Shown piece after piece: positions 1-9,699 of a DNA stretch of 64,000 nt; the first letter of the stretch is position 1, and every line of letters begins with the position of its first letter. Where the stretch lies: assembly GCA_003013855.2 (NCBI GenBank), contig ML058484.1:12718215-12782214 (forward strand). Reading direction: 5' to 3'. The stretch is from Liriodendron chinense (taxonomy: Eukaryota; Streptophyta; Magnoliopsida; Magnoliales; Magnoliaceae). The notes under the pieces are model-generated. The model searched no databases. It had not been told where the DNA came from and saw nothing but the letters and a program-made list of their open reading frames with translations. The position numbers were made by a program, and so were the translations under genes.

Positions 1-10
1 AATACATCAC

Positions 11-203
11 TCAACCTATGGTGTATCTAAGTGTTCGTTACGTTTCATGTGATGTAGGTTTGTGTGTGCACAAGTGTGCATCTTCGAAATTTAAATGCAC
101 TTATCATATAAATGGACAAGGAAAGTCCTCTCAACCTATGGTGTATCTAAGTATTCATTATGTTCCATGTGATGTAGGTTTGTGAGTGCACGAGTGTGTA
201 TAT
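11..203. repeat. direct repeat, two units 120 bp apart
   Basis: A block of about 70 bases starting TCAACCTATGGTGTATC at 11 recurs at 131 with a few substitutions, both ending in a GATGTAGGTTTGTG segment followed by a purine/TG-rich tail. The roughly 50 bases between the copies do not match. No coding potential is seen; the rest of 204-920 is AT-rich and I recognise nothing in it. Confidence 0.7.
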
Positions 204-929
204 GTGTTTACATAAAATCATGTTCTTACAACATACGAGTACTATAATTCCATGCATTTACGTTGTTACATTGGACCGATCTAAATTAGTAGTAGTATAA
301 TTTCCTTCTATATACGTCGTGTGCTAGATCACATGGAAGACTTTTTATTTTCTTTTCAGTCATGTAATTTCCTTCATTTATGCCCAAGTTGTTAGATCAA
401 GGAAGACTTAGATCTAGGACTTCATCATCTATCCCATAGAAGCTGGATCATTAAGGGATACTTTTGTAAGTTTTATTTTCATTTTGATTAATGCAATTAA
501 GTTATTTCTACTCTCACGTTATGCAAAATGGATTATCTCTACTATTACGGTGAGAAAAAAATCATTTTTGCTAAAAGGCAAAGAGAACTCATTAGAAGGA
601 CAAACCATCCCCTTCATAAATCACTTGAATATTGCACATACAAGTGATTGAATAGACAACCAAATTACTTTAGTTGTTGGTTATAGATGACCACCCACGA
701 TCTCTCTATTTATCTCGACACTGAGAGTTGAAGGCATTCAATTTGGATTTCGTTGTAAAAGGCTTTGGCACGCCCAACCTAATAGACACATACTAATGAC
801 TGAATTTTGAGCCAAACAATTTGATTATTTGAGTGCTGGATTGGTGTACATTTATTGACATGTTAAGAATGGAAAAGAAAAATCCAACGGTCTTATTTCA
901 CCAAACAAGTGATCACGAATCAAATGTTA

Positions 930-1113
930 ACCAAGCTGATTTTGGGACTGTGAGTCAGTGACAATGAGTTTTACAATTTAGTCGGTTCAATTTGTGTGAA
1001 TGCATACCTGGAGGACAATCTTCTTCTTCTCCTTCTTCTTCTTCTTCCTTTTTTTTTTTTTTTTTGCTCTTGCATATCAAGTGTGATACACAGCCAGTGC
1101 ACTGTATCTAACT
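930..1113. repeat. block A copy 1, upstream of the DUF247 gene
   Basis: This stretch, with words GGGACTGTGA and ATACACAGCCAG and ending GTATCTAACT, is repeated in the same orientation at about 4868-5003, on the other side of the DUF247 gene. Copy 1 additionally holds a CTT-rich pyrimidine tract at 1018-1065 that copy 2 lacks. It may be part of the gene's promoter region; 1114-1478 otherwise shows no feature I can name. Confidence 0.65.
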
Positions 1114-1478
1114 AAATTGGATGGTGAGTGTGCCGTCCCCACGCATATCTAACCCAAAAGATAAGGAGAAAAAACTCTGGTGCTCTGGCAGGGTATGATG
1201 TTAACACACAGGTGTTGAGGAATTCCTAACTACTTAAATCAGTGTATCGGGTATATCATCGTTCACTACTGACAGGAGGGCTCCTATCGCGCTGTATTGT
1301 GTTGTTTTTGTCCCCATACAGCCACATCGTTCATGGATATATGATACTGAATTTTACCACTTTGGGGCGATGTTTGAGAAGAAAGATAAGCTTGAAGTAG
1401 AAATGGAAGCGAACAGATCAACCGACACTCTGAGAAGGAGACTTCCCAACCTCAGGGAGGCAAACACTAGTGAATTCC

Positions 1479-2899
1479 ATGAAGCAATCGCTTGCAGCAG
1501 TTAGGAATTCAACCTCTGATAATTTCAAGCTCAGATGTGGAAAGCCGCCCACCATCTACAAAGTCCCACAAAGAATCCGGCAAGTAAACCCAGATGCGTA
1601 CGAGCCCCAGATCCTGTCGATCGGCCCATACCACCACGGCAAGGAGAGACTACAAGATATGGAAAAACACAAATGGCTGTACCTAGATTCGATCCTCTCC
1701 CGCAATTCCAGCCATCCGCTGGAGGACTACCTCGAAGCGATTGAAGAATCAGAGAATCAAGTGCGAAGTTGCTACTCGGACGATGTGGGTGACAAGGACG
1801 AGTTTGTGAAAATGATGGTGCTTGATGGTTGCTTCATTGTCGAGCTCCTTCTCAAGCTAAAAGAGGAGGAGCCCTTTCTTAAGCTAAAAGAGGAGGAGCT
1901 CTCTCTCAAGGTAAAAGAGGAACAATCCGAGGTGGACCCAATATTTACTACGATTTGGATGCTGCACGTTATTGGGTATGATATGCTCCTCCTGGAAAAT
2001 CAAATTCCATTCTTTGTTCTGCAGCATATTTTCAATATGGCTAGTCCAGTGGACGAACCGTTTCCATATTCACTTGCGTACCTGGCCCTTGATTTCTTCG
2101 AACACATCATGCCTAGGAATAAGAAAATCCCGACCATGGATTCCTACCATCATCTGCTCCATTTGTTCCACTCCCATTTGATACCAACCCCGTCTCCTAG
2201 CAAGATCAAGTCCAACCCTTTGAGCAGTCCCACTGTTGAATCCGTCTCCAACAAGCGGAAGAATCTACAATTGTTATATAGCTCGAAAGCTTTCCTCCCA
2301 AGTTCAAATGAGGACGACTCGTCGTCACTGCCCCGGAGAGCAATCAAGATGATCCCTTGTGCCGCTGACCTCCAGCTTGCAGGGGTCAAGTTCAAGAAGA
2401 AAGTGTATTTCACTAGCATCTTGGATGTGAAATTTAGAAACGGGGCGTTGGAAATCCCGCAGTTATTGATAAATGACTCCACCAATACTCTCTTTCGAAT
2501 CTTGTAGCCTTCGAACAATGCTACCCAATCGTTAGAATCCGCTTCACGACTTACCTTTCGTTCATGGATTGCCTTGTCAACACGTCCAAGGATGTAGCCT
2601 TGCTTCATCGCAATGGGATCATAGATCATTTGTTGGGAAGTGATGAGGAGGTGACGCAACTATTCAACAAGCTCGGCTATGGGATATTCGATTTGGAGGT
2701 AAATTACCTTTCGACTGTATACAAGAATGTGGAAGAACATTGCAATACCGAATGGAACATGCTGTGGGCGAGCTTGAGGCGTGATTATTTCACTAATCCT
2801 TGGGCTGGCCTTTCTTCGATAGCGGCTTTGATCCTCCTTGTGGTAGCCATCACCCAAACTTTCTTCGCCGTCTTTTCCTATTTCCGCCCGCCGTCCTAG
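1479..2899 (+). CDS. DUF247 (UPF0481) membrane protein, frameshifted near C-terminus
   Basis: Plant DUF247 family (At3g47200-like), predicted plasma-membrane-associated proteins of mostly unknown biochemical role; some grass members are linked to self-incompatibility. The first ATG of the open frame is 1479. The N-terminal half shows the family hallmarks IYKVPQRIRQVN, QILSIGPYHHG and MEKHKWLYL, then DGCFIVELL and MLLLENQIPFFVL. The frame stops at 2505-2507, but the expected continuation (FEQCYP, then MDCLVNTSKDVALL and GIIDHLLGSDEEV) follows at once in the +2 frame and runs to the stop at 2897-2899, ending in a hydrophobic C-terminal helix (about 2806-2885) typical of the family. One base appears to be missing near 2495-2500, so this is either a young pseudogene or a sequence error. 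The gene is intronless. An unusual in-frame 10-codon repeat (LKLKEEE-type, three copies, 1850-1925) sits in the variable loop. Confidence 0.9.
1850..1925 (+). repeat. in-frame 30-bp minisatellite inside DUF247 gene
   Basis: Three consecutive 10-codon units encode variants of LKLKEEE followed by a short linker. The period is a multiple of three, so the reading frame is kept. The units lie between the DGCFIVELL and DPIF motifs, a region of variable length in the family, and add a charged, helix-prone Lys/Glu segment. Confidence 0.75.
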
Positions 2900-3078
2900 T
2901 TCTTGATCATCATGTTTTAATGGTTTATTTTTCATTTGTGTTTTGCTAATGAAATTAAGTATCTCGTGTGTGGAAAAACATTAGTGTAGATCTTTCTTTT
3001 AATCTGGTAATTAATCGTCCCCTCCGGACGCTGATTGGCTGGTAACCCCCACACTATCCAGGTGGACAGTGGAAAAGC

Positions 3079-3246
3079 TCCGAGGGCCCACCATCATGTA
3101 TGTGTTTTATTCATGCTGGTCTATACATTTTGCGAGCTCATTTTAGGGCGTGAATTAAAAAATGAGGCAGATCCAAAGTTCAAAGTGGACCACACGACGG
3201 AAAAGTACAATGGAGAATTAATGCCTACTATTGAAAACTTCTCAGC
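3079..3246. mobile_element. fold-back family F1, one-arm fragment
   Basis: Starts GAGGGCCCACCATCATGT and carries the arm words of the window's commonest repeat (GCTCATTTTAGGGC, GGCAGATCC, GTGGACCACA). Only the left arm is present; the sequence breaks off after ATTGAAAACTT. Confidence 0.6.
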
Positions 3247-3289
3247 AGGAGTATTAGCTTGTAAATGTGTGAGATTTGTAAATTAATTT

Positions 3290-3590
3290 TAATTAGATTC
3301 TAGGACTTGCAATTAGTCTTATACAACTAATCTTAGATTAGGAGATTGTTAAATAGGTTGTATCTCTTCTATAAAAGAATTTCCCCTCCTTCCATACAAA
3401 ATACAATCAAATTTCTGAAATTTATACTCTACTCAAGTAGTGTCCTTACTCATGCCTGGATGGTAGACTGATCACAAGAGTTTCAACATGAGGTCATGGG
3501 TGTGAGTACCCATTGTGTAAAATCCCACTATGGTGTGTGTAGGTGTGAGTGTGAGTGTGAGTGCGTCAGTTCAAAAAAAAAAAAAACAGA
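3290..3590 (+). repeat. possible tRNA-derived SINE with A tail, preceded by LTR-like AT-rich tract
   Basis: The stretch 3485-3589 has a degenerate pol III B-box region (GGTCATGGGTGTGAGTACC), then TG-rich sequence and a run of A at 3573-3588, the layout of plant SINEs. The preceding 3300-3440 (TATAAAAG at about 3380, CTTCC and CAAATTTC words) looks like part of an LTR or TRIM leader but cannot be assigned. No target duplication was identified. Confidence 0.35.
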
Positions 3591-3639
3591 GTAGAGAAGT
3601 AGATTGGGTCCGCCGCATGTCTCTAGCAAGGATTGGGCA

Positions 3640-3905
3640 GATCTACGTGGGGGCCAACATGATGTACCTGTTTATCCATGCAGTCCATCCCTTCTCTCAT
3701 ATCATTTTAAGGAATGAGCCCAAAAGTAAGGAAGATTCAATGCTTAAGTGGACCACCCTAAATAGTAAGCTTGGGGTGCAAGAGTCATTGTGATCCACTT
3801 GAGCTTTGGATCTGCCTCATTTTTTAGCTTATACCTTAAAATGATCTGAGAGAAGGGATGGACAGCTTAGATAAACAAATACATCACAGCAGGCCACATA
3901 GACTT
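3640..3905. mobile_element. fold-back family F1, short complete hairpin
   Basis: Two arms in opposite orientation: GATGTACCTGTTTATCCATG at about 3660 faces its complement ending in GATAAACAAATACATC at about 3890, and CCATCCCTTCTCTCAT faces GAGAGAAGGGATGG. The internal part is short, so almost the whole element could fold into one stem. Confidence 0.8.
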
Positions 3906-4060
3906 GCCTGATACTTGTTAGACAGGTGAGGCGGACGCAATCTGCTTACCCCCAAGGAGTTTGGCCGCAATCTTTTTTCATTCTTTGATGTCACTCCCTA
4001 CTAAAAAAATCTTGATCCAAAGACTTGTCAGGCCTATTAATTCTATATTGATTTTGAAGT

Positions 4061-4177
4061 AGGGCTGTCAATGAGCCACTCTTGGTAGGTATCAGCCACG
4101 ATTTTGAACTGTCTCGATGGCCGGCCCTAATTAAAACTTTGATTTTTCTAGTATGAGCCGGGCCCACTGACAGTCCT
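4061..4177. mobile_element. small TIR element (MITE)
   Basis: Terminal inverted repeats AGGGCTGTCAATGAGCC and GGCCCACTGACAGTCCT match at 14 of 17 positions. At 117 bp with no coding capacity it fits a MITE. I could not identify a convincing target-site duplication. Confidence 0.55.
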
Positions 4178-4365
4178 GCTTTGGAGAAAAGCTTTCATAT
4201 TGCTTTATGAGATTGCGATGGGTAATACAGACCTAGGGCCCATTCACCAATGGTAAAAGCGTAATAATAACTCATAGCTGATCCGATAGCTGGTGTTTGA
4301 AAACCTCAAAATTACACATAGATAATCGGGTCAAAGTCACCATGATTTCGTTACCAAAACTCTAT

Positions 4366-4635
4366 GAGCCCCACTATGATGTATGTGTTATATCCACACC
4401 AATCGACTCATTTTCTCTTATCATTTTAAGACCTGAGCAAAATAATGAAGAACTTCAGCACAAAAAAAACAGTGAATTCAACTTCTTGTCATTATTCCCG
4501 CTACTTGCTGTGGTGTGGTCAATTAAGATTAAGCATTGGATTGAATCCATCTTTGAACTGATGTCTTAAAATTTTCTTGCAAAATTAATGGACAGCATGG
4601 ATAAAACATATACATCATGGTGGGGCTCACAGGCT
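4366..4635. mobile_element. fold-back family F1, complete hairpin
   Basis: Left arm GAGCCCCACTATGATGTATG faces right arm ending CATACATCATGGTGGGGCTC. Interior words GGTGTGGTC and ATGGACAGCATGGAT belong to the family. 4636-4867 holds nothing I recognise. Confidence 0.75.
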
Positions 4636-4867
4636 CTGCCTCTTTTTTCGAGTTGGAACCTCCAAAGCCGTAGATGTAATCATCTTACGTATGACAGTTT
4701 CTGAAATTTGTCTGGTAAGTAATAAATACTTAATCCCGTCAAATTGTAAGTAAAAACGCCTATTCCAACAGGCCTTTAGAAACTGCAGACGTGAAATAAA
4801 TTGTCCAAATTATGAGTTTTAGTTTGATTGGCCCTAGTTAGGGCACTAAAATGGTTGTAAACAGTTT

Positions 4868-5003
4868 GACTATGCTGATTTAGGGACTGTGACTCATTGA
4901 TAACAAGTTCTATAACTTAGTTCAATTTTAGTTAATGCAAATCTTGAGGACAGTTTCTAAGTGCTTGTGTATCAAGTGCCATACACAGCCAGAGTATCTA
5001 ACT
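4868..5003. repeat. block A copy 2, downstream of the DUF247 gene
   Basis: Direct copy of the block at 930-1113, sharing GGGACTGTGA, TCTTGAGGACA, GTGTATCAAGTG and ATACACAGCCAG. It lacks the CTT tract of copy 1. It could be the remains of a tandem duplication whose second gene copy was lost; 5004-5160 is GC-richer and unassigned. Confidence 0.65.
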
Positions 5004-5205
5004 CATAACTAACATGAAGGACTGCCAGGTTAAGGCGGGGCCTAGCTCTGCTATGTCTAAAACCCACCCAGGCCCACAACGGCCACAAAAGTCCAGCCCG
5101 GACCTGGCCTGGAATTTTCGTACTTAGCCCGCCCAGCCAGAGCGCAAAAGAAATTTTGAATAAAAAAAGAGATGCACATCTTTGTTTTTTTTAAGGAGGC
5201 CCACG

Positions 5206-5208
<3 letters not shown>

Positions 5209-5277
<69 letters not shown>
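5209..5277. repeat. (TA)n microsatellite
   Basis: An uninterrupted alternating TA tract of about 69 bases. An open reading frame of Tyr-Ile repeats on the minus strand here is only a by-product of the repeat. Confidence 0.97.
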
Positions 5278-5281
<4 letters not shown>

Positions 5282-6085
5282 TTATCAAGTGAAGTGAGCC
5301 ACACTAAAGAAAACAGCTGCAAGAGACGTCCACCCTTGATTACTACATGGCCAACTGTGATGGTTAAATAAAATCCACTCCACCCATTAAATACCATACT
5401 AATAGTTAGGCACAGGGTCCAAAAGTCAGAAAAATATGTGATTCATGTGGCCACACCGAAGAAAGAGTTTGGAGGTTGAGCCTTGCCCTATATACTATTT
5501 CGAATCAAGGGACCCATTGAATTAGGGATGGGGCTGAGTTTTTGGCCATAAATATAACATGGTGTAACACACCTGATAGGCATAGGCAGGTGGATTTTGC
5601 ATCAACACCAATGTGGAGCCCACCCAAGCTGCCAACCACCTCTTTGAAAAATACATGAAATAACTCTTTTCCTCATGAAGTATGAGATGTGACGAGAACT
5701 CTCCCGGAAATGCCCACTCTTTATTTCTTTTAAGACCCACTTAGACGTGTGCTATGGCTAAATAATCAGGCTGACCTATGATTCAAGTGGGCCATACCAA
5801 GGGAAATAGTTAGGAGAAAGATGCACATCCTTGATATTTAAAATGTCCACTATATATAATGATTATATAAAATCTACTCTTTAACTATTAGATACCACAG
5901 TTAAATTTAGGTCTGGGCCGAAACATAGGCCCCATCCATTATTCCAAAGGGCCACACGAAGGGAATGGTTTTGGAGGGTGAACATTTCTCTGCACACTAT
6001 TTCCAATCGTTTGGCCCACTTGAAGCACCAATGCGGCTGATGTTTTGTGCCTGGGCCTAGCATGGTGTGACACACTAGATGGTTG
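5278..6085. mobile_element. fold-back family F2 array
   Basis: Repeated units with ATAAAATCCACTC, CATTAAATACCA, GTGGCCACAC and TGTAACACACCTGATAGG words, in both orientations. The same words recur at 23560-24405 and there also face each other, for example TATATAAAATCTACTC here against GTGGATTTTATGTGATAA at about 23715. This is a second non-coding fold-back family, distinct from F1. Confidence 0.6.
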
Positions 6086-6122
6086 AAATTGGATTGCGTA
6101 CTACCGTCAGTTTGCTTTTATT

Positions 6123-6582
6123 GTACTGAGTAAACTCTGTTGGGCCCACCGTGAATGTATGTAGTTTATCCACACTGTCCATCCGTTTTTCCAGCCCATT
6201 TTAAGGGTGAAAAAAAAAAAATTGAGGCATATCCAAGGCCCAAGTGGACCGTATCATAGGAAACAATGGGCATAATGATTTTCACCATTGAAACCTTTCT
6301 AGGGTCCACAGTGATGTTTATTTGTCATCCAACCTGTTCAAAAGATCACAAATACATGGATGAAGGGCGAACAAAAAATAAGATTGATCCAAAACTTCTG
6401 TGGCTGCCAAGAATTTTTCAATGGTAGATGTTTAAGTCACACTGTTGACTGTGGTGTGGTCCACTCGATCTTTGTATATGCTTATTTTTTTGTATTGAGA
6501 ACTAAAATTATCTGTTAAAATTGATGAACAGAGTGGATAAAATATATAAATCACGATGGACCCCACAGAGTTTACTCAGTAC
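6123..6582. mobile_element. fold-back family F1, complete, 22-bp TIR
   Basis: GTACTGAGTAAACTCTGTTG at the left end is complemented by CAGAGTTTACTCAGTAC at the right end, and the pairing continues through GGGCCCACCGTGA against TCACGATGGACCCC. The centre contains the usual family words. The flanks show only a degenerate 9-bp similarity. Confidence 0.85.
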
Positions 6583-6625
6583 CCTTAGCGTACTGACTCA
6601 TACGTAATCCGCTTCCCTGATGGGC

Positions 6626-7141
6626 GCGGATTTCCTGGGAAAGCCTTGCGCAGGAATTTCCTGCGCTGGGAACCAAGGTGGCCCACAGTGATGTTTTTTG
6701 ATAAATCCACACTGTCCATCCGTTTTGGAAGCTCATTTTAGGATATGAAAAAAAAAATGAACCGGATCCAAGACTCAAGTGGGCCGAAAACGTGAGATTT
6801 GAACGTCCACAGTTGAAATATTTGTGGAGCCACAGGAGTTTCGAATCAGGATAATATTTGTTTTTCCAGTTCATACCAGTAGTGGTGACGTTATGAACGT
6901 ATGGATGTCATATAAACATCACTGGGACCCCAGGGAGGTTTCAACGGTAGTAATTTACCTATCCATTTTTTCCTTTAGTGAGGCCCACTTGAGTCTTGGA
7001 TCCGGTTCATTTTTGTTTTTATGTCCTAAAATGAGCTCCCAAAACGGCTGGACGGGGTGGATTTATTAAAAAAAATCACTGTGGACCCCACCGTGGTTCC
7101 AGCGCAGGAAATTCCTGCACAAGGCTTTCCAGGAAATCCGC
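6626..7141. mobile_element. fold-back family F1, complete, long TIR
   Basis: GCGGATTTCCTGGGAAAGCC at 6626 is complemented by GGCTTTCCAGGAAATCCGC ending at 7141. Pairing extends for over 60 bases with only a few mismatches (GCGCAGGAATTTCCTGCGCT against AGCGCAGGAAATTCCTGC). It lies between two other family members, 40 bp after the end of the previous element. Confidence 0.85.
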
Positions 7142-7153
7142 CCCCTTCCTTGA

Positions 7154-7659
7154 GGAGCGGATTGCCTGTGACCCCGGCACAGAGATATCTCTCTGCCCGT
7201 AGCTGTGTGGGGCCCATAGAGATGTCAGTGACAAATCCACTCCGTCAATCTGTTTTGTAAGACCACGTTAGGATATTATTATAAAAATAATGCAGATCCA
7301 AAACTCATGTGGGCCATAACACAGGTGGGTATTGTACACTTAACGGTGAAAAAAGTTTTGCATCAGGCTAATATTTTCATTACAGTTTATCTGATTGTTA
7401 ATAATTCTTTGAACGGTCCGAATGGCATATAAACATCATGGTCAGCTCCAGGAAGGTTTCAATGGTGGACGTTAGTGTTCCCACTGTTTTGTTGGTGTGG
7501 CCCACCTGAGTTTTTAATCTATCTGATTTTTTATTTCCTGTCCTAATTTTGTCTTAAAAAACAGATGGACGGAGTGGATTTGTCACTGACATCTCTATGG
7601 CCCCACACAGCTAGGGGCACAGAGATATCTCTGTGCCCGGGTCACAGGCAATCCGCTCC
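7154..7659. mobile_element. fold-back family F1, complete, with near-perfect target duplication
   Basis: Ends are GGAGCGGATTGCCTGTGACC and GGTCACAGGCAATCCGCTCC, an inverted pair that continues through GCACAGAGATATCTCT and GGGGCCCATAGAGATGTC. Flanking 10-mers CCTTCCTTGA (7144-7153) and CCTTCCCTGA (7660-7669) differ at one base. A duplication of 9 to 10 bp fits Mutator-like transposition, so this family is likely a non-autonomous MULE derivative (inference). Confidence 0.85.
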
Positions 7660-7798
7660 CCTTCCCTGATAGTCGGGGTGAATTTCAATAAACACCACTG
7701 CGGGACCCACCCAGGCTAGCAACCCCTTCCCTCCCTCCGTATTAACATTGATTAATGCCTCATAAGTCCAACCAATCGATGGGATAATCAGAGCACAA

Positions 7799-8216
7799 CT
7801 TAGTGGGTGAGGCCCTGACCAAAGAGCCCACTTCAATGTATGTGTTGTATATCCATGCCATCTATCTATTTTGTCATGTTATTTTTAGGGCATGGTCCAA
7901 AAAATAAAGTTGATTCAAATCTCAGGTGGACCACATGCGCACATAAAGGCATGAATTCTCACCATCAAAATCTTCTTGAAGGCGGCAAATTTTTTGATCA
8001 AGCTACTATTTGTGTTTTCCCTTCATCTTGGACTATGTGACCTTATCAACAAGTTGGATAAAAAAATAAACATTGTAGTGTGCCTTACGAAACTTTTAAT
8101 GATGATGTTCAATCATCACTATGTCCCTCTGGTGTGGTTCACCTGAGACTTGGATTTGCCTATTTTTTGGACAATGTCCTACGATGAGCCACATGGTCAG
8201 AGCTTCACCTGCTAAG
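7799..8216. mobile_element. fold-back family F1, complete
   Basis: CTTAGTGGGTGAGGCCCTGA at the left end is complemented by TCAGAGCTTCACCTGCTAAG at the right end. Interior shows GTGGACCACA and ACCTGAGACTTGGAT family words. No clear target duplication. 8217-8371 is unassigned. Confidence 0.75.
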
Positions 8217-8372
8217 ATGTTACCCCTGTTGTACATAATCCCACTCTGGGAAATACCTTTGTAAACCCTAACTAGCCTGGGCTGGGTTGACGGCTGTAAG
8301 TCTCAATATAGTTCTTCTAGGATTAGGTGTTCTGCAGTACACGGGACACCCCTACACTCTAAGATATTTTAA

Positions 8373-8572
8373 TTTTTTTTTTTTTTTTTTTTTTTAGAGG
8401 GGAGGGGGGGGCAAGTTTAGTACACACATCCCATTGTTAGCACACACACCCACATTGTTAGTCACACTTTAATGTTAGCCACCTCCCACATTGGAATTCG
8501 ATACCAAGAACTCAATGTTTAGACGAGGTTATATCCACTCAATTTGCCACTATCCCAAAGGTGTGGGTGGTC
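8373..8572 (-). mobile_element. tRNA-derived SINE
   Basis: Read on the minus strand, a head of about 90 bases with an A-box-like TGGCAAATTGAGTGG and a clear B-box-like GGTATCGAATTCC (complement of 8493-8505) is followed by GT-rich sequence (GTGTGTGTGCTAACAATGGG) and ends in poly(A), seen here as the T run at 8373-8395. This order of pol III promoter, unrelated body and A tail is diagnostic for plant SINEs. Confidence 0.75.
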
Positions 8573-8749
8573 CTAAGCTTGGTTTTGTAAGCTTGTTTTC
8601 TTCTTTTCCATATCTCATATAGAGGGGTCTTGGTCTTCTTAAATGGGATCCTATTTAAAACATGGCACGCTACTAGCAGAGCTTCTTATTTACAACTGCT
8701 TGTGAAATATCTGGTCTAATATACAGACCATGGCGTATATAAGACTGCC

Positions 8750-9690
8750 AACTATGCTCAAGTAAGGCACACGACAATATACTTTTTTTTTCATCTGATA
8801 TAGGACATTACTCTGAAGAAAGTTGAAAGTGAGTAGCGATAGGTGTACTATTCAGTTTAACTTTTTTAAGTCTAAACTTGACTAAGACCTTCTCAAAATA
8901 TTTCTTCTGAGACAACCATAGCTTATTCCTTTTCTTGACTGTGTAAATTGATGTCGAGAATCCTCTTTGTAGCCCCCCAAATCTTTCATCTCAAATGTCT
9001 TGGATAGTTGAGTCTTCAATATATTGATCTTAGACATCTATGACTAGCAATAAACATATCATCAACATATAATACCAAAACAATAAATTCTCCATTAATC
9101 AATGATCTGAAATAAACAAAATGATTGAACTCACTTCTGATAAACCACTAGTTCAACATGAAAGAATCAAACTTTTTATACTACTGCTTAGAAGATTGTT
9201 TCAGATCGTACAATGACCTCTTTAACCTCCAAACTTTATTCTTTGTTTCATGCACCTCGAACCCTTCAAGTTGTTTCATGTAAATTTTTCCTTTTAATTC
9301 ATCATGTAGAAAAGTTGTCTTCACACTCAATTGTTCTAATTTCATATTGTATTGGGCAACTAACGCCAATACGAATTTGATAAATACTTGCTTAACTATA
9401 GGCGCGAATATCTCACTGAAGTTGACTCATTCTTTCTAAGCATAGCGTCCTTTGCAACTAGTCTCTCCTTGTGACTATTTAGTTTATTCATGAAAATCCA
9501 CTTACACCCGATCGCTTCCCTCCCAACGGAAAACTCCATCAGCTCCGACTTTTCGTTCTTGTATAGAAAGTACATCTCATCATGCATCGCCATCATTCAC
9601 TTCTCAGCATTTGTGTCTTCCAATGCTCCTTTGAAGATAGACAATCCCCCTCATCCATAATGACGACAAATGCAACAATTAAGCCATCTC
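8750..9690 (-). pseudogene. Ty1/Copia reverse transcriptase remnant
   Basis: Minus-strand fragments encode the Copia RT start (MHDEMYFLYKNEK, GCKWIFMNKLN, ERLVAKDA at about 9600-9400) and the next block (VKTTFLHDELKGKIYM, EGFEV, LKRSLYDLKQSSKQ at 9369-9181). The order matches Copia RT, but frames are broken by stops and shifts. Downstream, 9180-8750 still resembles the distal RT only weakly. It belongs with the integrase fragment at 11775-12188, the two being separated by an insertion. Confidence 0.85.
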
Positions 9691-9699
9691 TATATCTCA

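Noticed and set aside
2150..2935. Two minus-strand ORFs overlapping the DUF247 gene
   Set aside because: Antisense shadows of a coding region with clear family motifs on the plus strand; no motif of their own.
5191..5397. Minus-strand ORF with long Tyr-Ile repeats
   Set aside because: It is only the translation of the (TA)n microsatellite.
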